Shown piece after piece: positions 8,643 to 16,798 of a stretch of 64,000 bases of DNA. Source of the stretch: Dyella sp. M7H15-1 (GTDB lineage Bacteria; Pseudomonadota; Gammaproteobacteria; Xanthomonadales; Rhodanobacteraceae). Numbering within the stretch: the first letter of the stretch is position 1; every line of letters begins with the position of its first letter. Location: assembly GCF_004114615.1 (NCBI RefSeq), contig NZ_CP035300.1:496001-560000 (forward strand), read 5' to 3'. The notes below the pieces were generated by a model. It had not been told where the DNA came from. It saw only the letters and a program-made list of their open reading frames with translations, and made no database searches. The translations under genes were made by a program, and so were the position numbers.

Positions 8643-10055
8643 TCAGGAATACACGGTATACGGGTTGTCCAGGAACGGCTTCATCTTGTTCGACGTTTCC
8701 AGCCATTCCCGATAAGGATCGCTGCGCCGGACGATGCCGCTGCCAGCGTACACGCGCACTTCGTTGTGCGTCATCCTCGCGGTGCGGATCGCCAGCGCGA
8801 AATTCGCGTCGTCGTTCAGCGTGAAAAACCCGAAGCCGCCGGTGAAGAAGTCGCGCTCGATGTGTTCGTGCCGACGGATGCGTTCGCCGCTCAGCGCGAC
8901 CGGTTTGCCCCAGATGGTCGCGGGCGGATAGATCGCCGCAAGCAGATGGAACACGTTGCAATCGGGCCGCAGCGTGGCGGCAATCTTGCTCTTCAGGTGC
9001 TGCACGTAGCCGAGGTCGATGATGCCGCGCGATTCGAGCTGCTGGATCGACGCCGGTTCGCACACCTGGCCCAGCATGTCCAGAAACATGCGTGCGGCGG
9101 TTTCGTGCTCCTCGATCTCCTTGCCGTCATTGAGCAGTTCCTGCCGGTAGCGCTCGCTTTTGTCCTTGGCGTCGGAACCTTTGCGCGTGCCCGCGAGTGG
9201 CTCCACCACGATATTTGCGCCCTGCTTGCTCACCAGCATTTCCGGCGATACGCCCACCCAGGCTTCGCCGTCGAGCCAGCGGAACACGTAGCGGTACTTG
9301 GCCGGCTTGCCGGAGGCCGCCATCAGCAGAAGGTCCACCGGCGACACCGCCGATTGCAGGAATAATCGCACCTCGCGACAGATCACCACCTTGTCATTCG
9401 CTTCCTGCGAGAGGCTGGCGATCATTTCGCTTAGCGCGCCGATGTAGTCACGGCATTCGGGAATATCCCTGCGCCCGGCGATCTTCAACGGCGTGCTGGG
9501 CGACACCTCGCGCGGCAGATCGCTCATCGCCTGGATGATGTCGGCGTCGCTTTCGTCGCCCAGCAAGGTGAAGACGCATGCCTCGCGCGTCACATGGCAG
9601 GCGATGCGCGGAATGGTGAAGATCAACGGCTCCTGCATTTCGTCCGGGTGCGTGCCGCAACGCCATCCGCCCAACAGCATGGTCGATGGAGGCAGCTGGT
9701 GCGTGCCCATCAGCAGCACGCGCGCGCCGTACACGAAATGCGCGGCATGGCCAAACACTTCCTCGTGCAGATCGCGTCCGGCGAGTGCATAACTGACTTC
9801 GCGCAGCACGCTGCCGCGATGCTTCAGGCACAAGTGCAGCGTATCGCCCTGCTTGCGCGATTCCACCTGGAACTCGCTGCCCACGCCAGCGATCGAATAC
9901 GCGCCGTCGTCCGCGGTGTGCGCGAACAGCCCGAGGAATTCCGCCGCGGCCTGCGGATAACGGCTTTCCAACCATTGCGCGATGGCGGCGCCAACCATGC
10001 CGGTATCGCCGTCCGGATGTGGGTTCTTGAAGGTGAACTGGCGCACCGTATTCAT
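8643..10055 (-). CDS. Isochorismate synthase (chorismate-binding enzyme)
   Basis: The start is ATG 10055, overlapping the TGA of the upstream gene (ATGA), giving 470 residues; the frame itself opens earlier. The C-terminal half is a chorismate-binding domain. NDKVVICREV carries the KVV lysine typical of EntC/MenF/PchA, PLAGTRKG and KEIEEHETA are present, and so are GGFGFFTLND and AGSGIVRRSDPYREW. No glutamine amidotransferase domain is fused, which argues for isochorismate rather than aminodeoxyisochorismate synthesis. It converts chorismate to isochorismate, feeding the isochorismatase at 12137 and the dehydrogenase at 11144. The N-terminal 150 residues are poorly conserved. An ammonia-using ADIC synthase is the alternative. 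Confidence 0.8.
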   Translation of the reverse strand: MNTVRQFTFKNPHPDGDTGMVGAAIAQWLESRYPQAAAEFLGLFAHTADDGAYSIAGVGSEFQVESRKQGDTLHLCLKHRGSVLREVSYALAGRDLHEEVFGHAAHFVYGARVLLMGTHQLPPSTMLLGGWRCGTHPDEMQEPLIFTIPRIACHVTREACVFTLLGDESDADIIQAMSDLPREVSPSTPLKIAGRRDIPECRDYIGALSEMIASLSQEANDKVVICREVRLFLQSAVSPVDLLLMAASGKPAKYRYVFRWLDGEAWVGVSPEMLVSKQGANIVVEPLAGTRKGSDAKDKSERYRQELLNDGKEIEEHETAARMFLDMLGQVCEPASIQQLESRGIIDLGYVQHLKSKIAATLRPDCNVFHLLAAIYPPATIWGKPVALSGERIRRHEHIERDFFTGGFGFFTLNDDANFALAIRTARMTHNEVRVYAGSGIVRRSDPYREWLETSNKMKPFLDNPYTVYS

Positions 10056-11083
10056 CGCTCGCCACCCCATGCGCCGGCCAGTTCGCTGCAAACGCGTAGC
10101 GCCTGCTGAAAATCCAGGCGCCGCCTGCCTGCCACCGGTAGCTCATGCGCAATTTCCAGGCGTAGGCCGGCCAGCACACTGCCTTCGTCGGCATGCAGCA
10201 AGGCGGTGTGTTCCACTTCGGCAGTGACCGCCTGCATCAGCGCGCCCGCATCGTTGCTCGCATGTGCGGTATGCGCCCAGCACGGATCGCACATCCACAC
10301 GACTGGCGCCGCGGCGTCGCGGAATGCGCCGATAAAATGCCGCAGCCTGCCAAGATCCTCACCCAGACTCGACACCAGCACGATCTTGCCGGTTTCGCGC
10401 GAAGGATTGAGCTGGCGGTAGATGCCAAGCAGATCCTCCGGTGACGAGTGCGCACTCACGCGCATGCCGATCGGATTAAGCAGGCCGCACAGAAATTCGA
10501 GCTGGCTGCTGAGCGCCGGCAACGGCACACCCTCCAGCCACAGCAGGTGCGTGCTGGACGCGTAGAAGCCATCCAGCATGCCCGCGTTTCGAACCAGTGC
10601 TTCCTCGGCGTGCAGATTGGCTGCATCGTGCGAGATGTAAGGGTGGAAACGATGCCGGCGCATCGATTCGAGCGCCGCCAACATCGCTTCGTAGTAAGCC
10701 GCGATGGTCGTGCCATCGGCCGCTGCATCCACCCCGGCGACCAGGCCCATCGACAGCACCGGCATACGCAACATTAGTGCGAGATACTGTTGCATCGATT
10801 CGAGACTGCGCAGGTATTCGCTCACGTCCGCATCGCCGGCATCTTCCAGATGCCGATCCGGATTGCCGAGCTGCAGCACGAAGGTTTGGCCCTTGGCCGC
10901 CGCCCGAAGCGCGGACCTGAGTTCCTTCACTTCTTCGGCATCCACCAGTCCGGGCATGCGCGACAGGCGCGCGGTCACGCCCAGCGGGCATTCCTCCTGC
11001 GGCGGCTGCGGCATGTGCCTTAGCGGCGCATCGCGCCATTCGCGCGGCGTCCATCGGTCAAGCTGCGATTCGTGTCTGCTCAT
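10052..11083 (-). CDS. Degenerate class II DAHP synthase-like protein
   Basis: The 343-residue protein aligns along much of the class II DAHP synthase fold: WTPREWRDAPLRHMP at the start, LRSALRAAAKGQTFVLQ, the LLNPIGMRV stretch, and PVVWMCDP near 259. However, the signature QGGDCAE reads QLGNPDR, DPMHGNT reads DPCWAHT, and the terminal ACDPRLN motif is missing. The family's cysteine, histidine and aspartate metal ligands are therefore absent. It is also shorter than catalytic members (about 390-470). It may be a regulatory or repurposed protein rather than a true DAHP synthase. It is co-transcribed between the dehydrogenase and the isochorismate synthase, whose start it overlaps. Confidence 0.7.
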   Translation of the reverse strand: MSRHESQLDRWTPREWRDAPLRHMPQPPQEECPLGVTARLSRMPGLVDAEEVKELRSALRAAAKGQTFVLQLGNPDRHLEDAGDADVSEYLRSLESMQQYLALMLRMPVLSMGLVAGVDAAADGTTIAAYYEAMLAALESMRRHRFHPYISHDAANLHAEEALVRNAGMLDGFYASSTHLLWLEGVPLPALSSQLEFLCGLLNPIGMRVSAHSSPEDLLGIYRQLNPSRETGKIVLVSSLGEDLGRLRHFIGAFRDAAAPVVWMCDPCWAHTAHASNDAGALMQAVTAEVEHTALLHADEGSVLAGLRLEIAHELPVAGRRRLDFQQALRVCSELAGAWGGER

Positions 11084-11143
11084 ACTTGTTTCAGCCTCCG
11101 TGGAGGAATGAAGTGATGACGCAACAGGAAAAGCCAGCCGCGG

Positions 11144-11932
11144 CTACAGCGTGGCCCCGCCATCCACCACCAGGTCGTGCAAGGTGATGTGATTGGCTTC
11201 ATCGGAAAGCAGAAATATCACCGCCCGGGCGATGTCTTCCGGTTCGGCGATCTTGCGCAGTGGAATGCCGAGCCGGTATGCGTGCTGGTCGCCATCGATC
11301 AGCATGCGGTCGCGCTCCGCACCTTCGCCCGCCATCGCCGTGAGCATGGCGGTGTTGGTGGAACCCGGCGACACCACATTGCAACGGATGCCATGCCGGC
11401 CCAGTTCCAGTCCCATGCACTTGGTAAGCATCGCCGCGGCGGCCTTCGATGCGCAGTACGCCGCAAGATTCATCCTCGGCGTGGTGGCGGCATTGGAAGC
11501 GATCGTCACGATCGCACCCTTGCGACGCTCGATCATCCGGCGCGCAACACTGTGCGACATGAAGAAAGTGCCATGCACGTTGACGTCGAACATGCCCGAC
11601 CATGCCTCTGGCGTGATGGCTTCGAACGGCGCGGGTATCAGGACGCCGGCGCCGTTGACCAGGCCGTCGATGGGCCGTCGACGCTCGATCTGCGCCACCG
11701 CCGTTTCCACCGCTTCGCGACGACTGATGTCGATCGGGATCGCTTCGCAGCATTCGGTATGCTCGTTCATGGCCGCACAAAGCTGCTGCAGCGGCTCCTG
11801 GTTGACGTCGAGCGCATGGACGAAAGCGCCTTCGGCAACCAGCATACGCACAACCGCCGCACCAATGCCCTGCGCCGCGCCGGTGACCACGATGGTTTTG
11901 CTGCTGAATCTCGACGTTGCGGGAATCACCAT
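11144..11932 (-). CDS. Short-chain dehydrogenase, EntA/DhbA-like
   Basis: ATG 11932 gives 262 residues, close to EntA; a longer reading to 11980 is possible. It has the nucleotide motif TGAAQGIG, an NGAG-type segment (VNGAGV), a catalytic serine (TIASNAATT) and YCASK as YxxxK. In the context of isochorismate synthase and isochorismatase it should oxidise 2,3-dihydro-2,3-dihydroxybenzoate to 2,3-dihydroxybenzoate with NAD+. It is the first gene of the operon driven from promoter P2 (12120-12148), with a roughly 180-base leader. Another SDR reaction on a related cyclohexadiene is possible. Confidence 0.8.
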   Translation of the reverse strand: MVIPATSRFSSKTIVVTGAAQGIGAAVVRMLVAEGAFVHALDVNQEPLQQLCAAMNEHTECCEAIPIDISRREAVETAVAQIERRRPIDGLVNGAGVLIPAPFEAITPEAWSGMFDVNVHGTFFMSHSVARRMIERRKGAIVTIASNAATTPRMNLAAYCASKAAAAMLTKCMGLELGRHGIRCNVVSPGSTNTAMLTAMAGEGAERDRMLIDGDQHAYRLGIPLRKIAEPEDIARAVIFLLSDEANHITLHDLVVDGGATL

Positions 11933-12119
11933 GTGTTTCGTCTCAGTGAAAGTGAGCATCAGGACGTGCGGCCCTTTCATCCCCCTCGACCGACACTCCC
12001 ACGAAAGCTGAGGCGCTTTTCAACAGCGAAACGGGTCAATGACGGCCGAACACGGCTGGCGTACATCTTGTTCCCCGATCGCATTGCTCTGATCGAAGAG
12101 TTTCAATCCATCCTCATAA

Positions 12120-12148
12120 GGATTACATAACGATCGTTATGTAGTCAA
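12120..12148 (-). promoter_or_regulatory. Minus-strand promoter with embedded operator (P2)
   Basis: On the minus strand there is -35 TTGACT (12143-12148), a 17-base spacer and -10 TAATCC (12120-12125). The spacer contains the perfect palindrome ataacgatcgttat (12127-12140), extendable to acataacgatcgttatgt. It lies over the stop codon of the isochorismatase gene and reads into the dehydrogenase operon. The arrangement is identical to the promoters at 7516 and 16721. Confidence 0.75.
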
Positions 12149-12790
12149 CAGCTCGCTCGCCAATGCCTGTTTCACCTGCATCGCCGGCAGCACTCTTCCC
12201 GAGCAATGCGCCACGAGACGCAACGCCATCTCGTGATGGGCCAGCGAAAAATCGCCGAGCGCGTCGGCCACGAAGAACGGCTGTATGTCGGCCATGAACG
12301 CGTCGGTGGCGGTCACCATACAGCCGATGTGGGCGTATACGCCGCAGATGACGAGCTGCGAACGTCCGGCCTGCCGCAAACGTTGCAACAGGTCGCTCCT
12401 GGCGAATGCGCTGTAGCGATGCTTCACCAATATCTGGTCGACGCCGGGCACCGGCTCCAGCCCCGGCACGATCGCCGTCGCTTCGTCGTCCTGCGGCATG
12501 CCTGCGCCCCAAAAGTCGAGCAGCAGGCCGCGGTGTTCCTTGCTCTGTCCGCCAGGTTGCGCGGTGTAGTAGACCGGCACGTTCAGCTCGTGGCAAAGCC
12601 GCCTGATCGCGACAATGTTGTCGATGATGCCGTGCACGAAGCGCGCGGATTCATACGGGCGCAGAAAGTAGTTCTGCATGTCGTGCACCAGCAGTGCCGC
12701 ACGCCGCACGTCCAGCTTCCAAGGGAGCGGCGAACGCGAGAGCGCGACATCGGTGGGTGCGTCGTAGTGCGGAATTTTCGGAATGGCCAT
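12137..12790 (-). CDS. Isochorismatase, EntB/PhzD-like
   Basis: This 217-residue protein corresponds to the isochorismatase domain alone, without the aryl carrier domain found in EntB. It has [10 protein letters not shown] (catalytic Asp), [10 protein letters not shown] (catalytic Lys) and [16 protein letters not shown], which is nearly identical to the EntB loop; PhzD has a different residue there. It hydrolyses the enolpyruvyl ether of isochorismate, giving 2,3-dihydro-2,3-dihydroxybenzoate. The gene ends inside promoter P2 of the following operon. It is divergent from the aldolase gene, 111 bases away, so it probably has its own promoter there. PhzD-type action on aminodeoxyisochorismate is the alternative. 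Confidence 0.88.
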   Translation of the reverse strand: MAIPKIPHYDAPTDVALSRSPLPWKLDVRRAALLVHDMQNYFLRPYESARFVHGIIDNIVAIRRLCHELNVPVYYTAQPGGQSKEHRGLLLDFWGAGMPQDDEATAIVPGLEPVPGVDQILVKHRYSAFARSDLLQRLRQAGRSQLVICGVYAHIGCMVTATDAFMADIQPFFVADALGDFSLAHHEMALRLVAHCSGRVLPAMQVKQALASELLTT

Positions 12791-12901
12791 GGGTGTCCTC
12801 GTTGAAACGCGTCGTAGTGATCACCATTGCACGCTCGTTGTGTTTCAATCGTGCGATTCGCCGCTTCACTATTTTTTTGCAGCCAGCAGACAAGGGAAAA
12901 C

Positions 12902-13684
12902 ATGGTTTCGACATTCGAAACGGAAAAATCGGAACTGGTCGGCCGTGCGCACGCCGCCATGCGCGAGATGCTGACCGACGCGGGATGGACGGTGCGCCAG
13001 AAGCTCGCGCTCGCCTGCCGCATCCTGTTCGAGGCCGGGCACGCTTCCGGCCTGTCAGGGCAGGTCAGCGCGCGCGGTTCTGCGCATGGCACGTTCCATA
13101 CCCAGCAGTTCGGCCTGGGTTTCGACGAGATCCGCGTTTCCAACCTCGTCGAGGTCGATGAAGACCTCCGCGTCATCGATGGCCACGGCATGCCCAATCC
13201 CGCCAACCGCTTCCATGCCTGGATTTATCGCCATCGCGCGGACGTGCAATGCATCATCCATGCGCATTCGCCGCACGTCATCGCCCTGTCCATGTTGTGC
13301 ATGCCACTGACGGTATCGCATATGGATTTTTGCCCGCTGTACGACGATTGCGCGTTTCTTCCCGATTGGCCCGGCATTCCGGTTGGCAACGAAGAGGGCC
13401 GCATCATCACGCAAGCACTCGGCGACAAACATGCCGTGCTGCTCGCGCACCATGGTTATCTCACCGCCGGACGCAGCGTGGATGAAGCCTGCGTGCTTGC
13501 CCTGCTGATGGAACGTGCCGCCGCCGCGCAACTGCGCGCGATGTCGGCCGGCGAAATCAAGCCTCTGCCGCACGACCTTGCCCAGGAAGCCCGCGCCTGG
13601 ACCACCACTGAAAAACGCCACGCGGCAAGCTTCGCCTATTACGCACGCGGCGTGCTCGGCAAGCACGCGGACTGTCTAGTGTGA
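12902..13684 (+). CDS. Class II aldolase/adducin family protein
   Basis: The 260-residue protein begins at ATG 12902 with aagggaa upstream. It contains the zinc-binding features of the class II aldolase/adducin fold: HAHSPH near residue 120 and AHHGYL near 184. SGQVSAR stands in place of the usual GNxSxR phosphate loop. Members catalyse retro-aldol cleavage or decarboxylation of hydroxylated acids. It is transcribed away from the isochorismatase gene and is the only biosynthetic gene here on the plus strand besides the regulator. Its substrate is not predictable; adjacency suggests a role in the aromatic pathway. Confidence 0.8.
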   Translation: MVSTFETEKSELVGRAHAAMREMLTDAGWTVRQKLALACRILFEAGHASGLSGQVSARGSAHGTFHTQQFGLGFDEIRVSNLVEVDEDLRVIDGHGMPNPANRFHAWIYRHRADVQCIIHAHSPHVIALSMLCMPLTVSHMDFCPLYDDCAFLPDWPGIPVGNEEGRIITQALGDKHAVLLAHHGYLTAGRSVDEACVLALLMERAAAAQLRAMSAGEIKPLPHDLAQEARAWTTTEKRHAASFAYYARGVLGKHADCLV

Positions 13685-13717
13685 TGACTCAATAATAACG
13701 TGAACAATTCCACTTTC

Positions 13718-13743
13718 CCCGTGGGCGGCTCCCCGCCCACGGG
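13718..13743. terminator. Hairpin between convergent genes
   Basis: An 11-base perfect stem, cccgtgggcgg and ccgcccacggg, has a 4-base loop. It lies between the converging aldolase and NHL-propeller genes. No long T-tract follows, so termination is inferred from position. Confidence 0.55.
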
Positions 13744-13786
13744 ATAACGCCGATGCCAGGCCTGGCAACGCCGGACTTGTATGGAT

Positions 13787-15070
13787 TTACATGGGTGGAA
13801 CGTCCACCTCCGTCGTCGCCATAGTGGTAAGCCCGTGGCTGTTGGTTGCGATGTAGGAAATGGTGTAGTGCTGTTCGGCACCGCTACGGTTGGCGAAATC
13901 CAGCTGGAAGTTGTAGTCCGGCTTTCCGATATGCGCGTGCAGCACCATCTTGCTCACGTCGACGCTCTTGTCGCTGTAGTCGATCGACATCAGCACCGCG
14001 TCAGGCGACGAGTCGCTGAAATCCTTAAGCTCATGATCGACGTGCACGTGCTTGAAGTCGTGGATGCCCGGTATGGACACATCGCCGAGCACCTTGGCGT
14101 ACACGTTGAAGATCGGGCGCGGCGTGAAGGTCAATCCCCTCGCCTGCGACATGCCATCCTTGTTTCCGTCCGCCTCGATGCCCAGGAACTTGCCGGTGAC
14201 GCGGTCATACGTCATCACCTGGTTGGTGCCGGTGCTGACCACGTACAGGTTGCTGTTGGGACCGCCGAAGCGGATCGCATGCGGATTGGAGATGCCGCCG
14301 TAACCCGGCGGTACGAAAATGTCCTTGAAGGCGCAGTGGCCTTTACCGTCGCGTGTGAAGCGAACCACCGAGTTGGTGAGCGCGCTGCCCGCATACAGAT
14401 CGCCATTGGGACCGATCTCCAGCCCGATCGGTTGCTGCATATCGGCAGGATTGGGCGGAACGCAGCGATCGGTAACCTGCTTGGTCCACACGTTGTAGAC
14501 GATCACCTGGTTGGTGCCGCCGGCGGCGATGTACATATAGTTCTGGTCGAATGTCTGCATGAACGGCAGAACCAGCCCGGAGGATGCGTCAGCGAATACG
14601 TCGACGAACTTGCCGTCCTGCGTATAGCGCAACATCTGATTCGAGCAATTGTCGCCGACGTACACCAGGCCATCCGGTCCGAAATTCGGCGCCGTCGGGC
14701 AATTCAGTCCGCCGTTACCCTTATCGATGAAAACGCCCTTGTATGCGCCGGTGAAGCCGTCAAAGCGCAGTACCTGCCCCGAGCCAGCGGCGGACTGATA
14801 CAAATCCGCGCCGGGGCCGATCTGCGAAGCAACCGGTGCGGATACGGCCGCGACCACGCCAAGGAACTTGCCGGTGTCCTCGTTGTACATCATCACCTGG
14901 TTGGAACCGTTGCTGGCGATGAAATAGTTGGCATTGGGATTGTTGGCGTCACTGGCATGTGCTGCCTTCGGCACGGCGCACATGCCCAGCAGTGCCATAG
15001 CGGTGAGCATCTGGAAAGCTTGCTGGCTGACGGTGAATCGACGAACGTTCGACACAACTTTGAAAAGCAT
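13787..15070 (-). CDS. Exported NHL/SMP-30-type beta-propeller protein
   Basis: ATG 15070 follows a strong aggaggtg at 8 bases and was preferred over the longer frame to 15130. The 427-residue product starts with a signal peptide (cleavage near AHASD) and then has at least six similar blades with SNQVMMYN, SGQVLRFD, SNQMLRYT, TNQVIVYN, TNSVVRFT and TNQVMTYD motifs. A C-terminal beta domain of about 100 residues follows. It is probably periplasmic or surface-exposed and of unknown ligand. It could use the weak operator-like site at 15210. The family call is firm; the function is not known. Confidence 0.8.
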   Translation of the reverse strand: MLFKVVSNVRRFTVSQQAFQMLTAMALLGMCAVPKAAHASDANNPNANYFIASNGSNQVMMYNEDTGKFLGVVAAVSAPVASQIGPGADLYQSAAGSGQVLRFDGFTGAYKGVFIDKGNGGLNCPTAPNFGPDGLVYVGDNCSNQMLRYTQDGKFVDVFADASSGLVLPFMQTFDQNYMYIAAGGTNQVIVYNVWTKQVTDRCVPPNPADMQQPIGLEIGPNGDLYAGSALTNSVVRFTRDGKGHCAFKDIFVPPGYGGISNPHAIRFGGPNSNLYVVSTGTNQVMTYDRVTGKFLGIEADGNKDGMSQARGLTFTPRPIFNVYAKVLGDVSIPGIHDFKHVHVDHELKDFSDSSPDAVLMSIDYSDKSVDVSKMVLHAHIGKPDYNFQLDFANRSGAEQHYTISYIATNSHGLTTMATTEVDVPPM

Positions 15071-15463
15071 AAACATCACCTCCTGCACCGGGAAAAGGTT
15101 TGTCTGTTCTCTTGTGTTGGCGCACTGCAACGGCTGCCCTTACCGGCCCTGCTCTTAATTCGGTCATTCGAATAAGATTGTCTGGATGGACGCCCGTGCT
15201 GCGCGATTGATAACGATAGTGATTCAAGCTTAAATTAAGGGTCGCTATTCAGTTAACCCGGGAAGCGGCAGAAATCGGGCACCGACCCATCCCGTTGCTA
15301 AACATAGAAGGCCATTGTGACACTCACATTAAAATCCGAGCGGAAAATCGTCCAGGTGCGCCAGATCTGATTATCGATCTGCACGTTTTCTTCACGCGCT
15401 TCGTGTTTTTGCGACGTGCCGGCGCATTTTCCATTCAATAAACCCGTATCGAAGGATATCAGC
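15071..15463. promoter_or_regulatory. Divergent intergenic region with a weak operator-like site
   Basis: This region of about 390 bases between the propeller and cupin genes holds no convincing gene. At 15210-15223 ataacgatagtgat matches the cluster palindrome in its left half only. Good -35/-10 boxes around it were not found. Confidence 0.35.
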
Positions 15464-15994
15464 ATGACGTTCCCACCCATTGATGGCCCGAACGGATTTT
15501 TCCGCGCATCTGCGCGAGTCGCGGACATACATGTTTTCTTCACGCAGAGGATGCACGCCTTGCGCCGAACGATTCCGCGCTGCGCGCTATCGCTTGCCGC
15601 CGCTTCCGTGTGTTCCGGTGTGGGCATGGCTTCACCTTCCAGCTCGCACGCAAATACGGTGCCGCCGATCAGCCGCACTGTTCTTGAACGGCACTCTATC
15701 GCGGGTACCGATCGCGAAACCGAAGTGATTCTGGTGATCTATCAGCCAGGCGTGAGTGCACCACCGCACCATCACGCATCCGCGGGCTTCAATTACGTAT
15801 TGGAAGGCACGGCCGAAACCGCTTACGGCGGGGAAACACCAAAACGCTATCAGGCCGGCGAGGTGTTCATGGATCAGGCGAAGGTTCCGCACACCGTATT
15901 CCGCAACGCCGATCCGCGACACGTGCTCCGCTTCCTGATCGTCGCCGATGTGCGGAAAAACCAGCCTTATACGTATCTAGATCTTTCGCGCTGA
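15464..15994 (+). CDS. Exported cupin-domain protein
   Basis: ATG 15464 with gaaggat upstream gives 176 residues; ATG 15551 would start directly at a typical signal peptide (RRTIPRCALSLAAASVCS). The mature part is one small cupin: APPHHHASAGFNYVLEG supplies the His-rich first motif, and VPHTVFRN the second histidine. Such proteins bind a divalent metal and may act as isomerases or dioxygenases, or sense small molecules. It lies divergent from the propeller gene, near the aromatic cluster. No partner is evident. The cupin call is firm, the start is uncertain. Confidence 0.75.
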   Translation: MTFPPIDGPNGFFRASARVADIHVFFTQRMHALRRTIPRCALSLAAASVCSGVGMASPSSSHANTVPPISRTVLERHSIAGTDRETEVILVIYQPGVSAPPHHHASAGFNYVLEGTAETAYGGETPKRYQAGEVFMDQAKVPHTVFRNADPRHVLRFLIVADVRKNQPYTYLDLSR

Positions 15995-16001
15995 AACAAA
16001 C

Positions 16002-16028
16002 GATTGGCGCGTCGTCGACGCGCCAATC
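16002..16028. terminator. Perfect hairpin after cupin gene
   Basis: A 12-base perfect stem, gattggcgcgtc and gacgcgccaatc, with a 3-base loop begins 8 bases after the cupin stop. There is no run of T, so it may stop transcription only weakly or stabilise the transcript end. Confidence 0.5.
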
Positions 16029-16234
16029 CACCATTTGCTTGCACGAAAACCGGCACATCCTTGTGCCCCCGCGTGAGCGGGAATGATCAGTCGGAGCCGT
16101 ACGCAAACGGCCACGACAGCCATAGGGAAACCGTCACGCATCACGCAAACTTATCTTTTCGCCCCAACCCGCTCAGGTACGGGGACGGTTCTTACGCCTG
16201 CCTCCGGGGAGAGGCGCCGACGATTTCAAGCGGA

Positions 16235-16648
16235 TCAGGCGGGCACCTGGCCCGTCAGTTGCTCATTGGTCAAGGCGTGGCCCGCAATGCCCCATGCACC
16301 ATCGACGGCGTGCACCACGTTCACCCAAATGCGGTCCTTCGGCTGCTTGCCGCCGGATGCCTCGTGCACGATATTGGTGGCTTCCTCGATATAGCCCTGC
16401 TGGATTTTGCGATCCGCAAAAAGGAAGGCCGGCACCTTCCATTCAACGAACACCACCGGCGACTCGACCAGGCCGGAAAACGTGTGCTCTTTTGGAATCA
16501 CATGGATCGATCCGATGATGTTGGGCCTCAAGTCTTCGTTCTCGGACTGCCCGTGCCACTTGAGCATGCATTCGGAAAGGCGGGAAAACGTCTTCTTCTC
16601 GGTGCCCTTGGGCAGTACGCCTTCGGTAAGTGTCAGGGTGAGCGGCAT
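16235..16648 (-). CDS. Tautomerase-superfamily protein (4-oxalocrotonate tautomerase-like)
   Basis: ATG 16648 has aggagcctctt upstream and puts a proline directly after the initiator Met, the catalytic Pro-1 of this superfamily; the frame opens earlier at 16687 without such support. At 137 residues it is longer than single 4-OT subunits (about 62) and fits the fused-dimer or long type. Such enzymes isomerise or hydrate unsaturated keto acids, as in catechol meta-cleavage. It has a promoter with the same embedded operator as the dihydroxybenzoate genes, which links it functionally to that cluster. Its substrate is unknown. Confidence 0.75.
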   Translation of the reverse strand: MPLTLTLTEGVLPKGTEKKTFSRLSECMLKWHGQSENEDLRPNIIGSIHVIPKEHTFSGLVESPVVFVEWKVPAFLFADRKIQQGYIEEATNIVHEASGGKQPKDRIWVNVVHAVDGAWGIAGHALTNEQLTGQVPA

Positions 16649-16704
16649 AAGAGGCTCCTGGTTGATGGTTGGCGCCGTCTGGCGCACGATGTCCGCGACC
16701 GTCG

Positions 16705-16749
16705 ATAACGATCGTTATCTATATTAGATAACGATCGTTATTATGTCAA
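16705..16749 (-). promoter_or_regulatory. Minus-strand promoter with two operators (P3)
   Basis: Read on the minus strand there is -35 TTGACA (16744-16749), a 17-base spacer and -10 TAATAT (16721-16726). A perfect ataacgatcgttat lies in the spacer (16728-16741) and a second one downstream at 16705-16718. Their centres are 23 bases apart, about two helical turns. It drives the tautomerase gene. Confidence 0.8.
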
Positions 16750-16798
16750 CGGGTGGCGTGCGATCAAATGTTTTGGCATAGGAAGAAGGGCCTTTCGG

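Noticed and set aside
12791-12901. Regulon palindrome in the isochorismatase/aldolase gap
   Set aside because: Searched for ataacgatcgttat-like sequence; only unrelated short inverted repeats (gttgaaac / gtttcaat) were found.
13781-15175. 464-residue plus-strand open frame
   Set aside because: It is antisense to the NHL-propeller gene, which has signal peptide, repeat motifs and a strong ribosome site.
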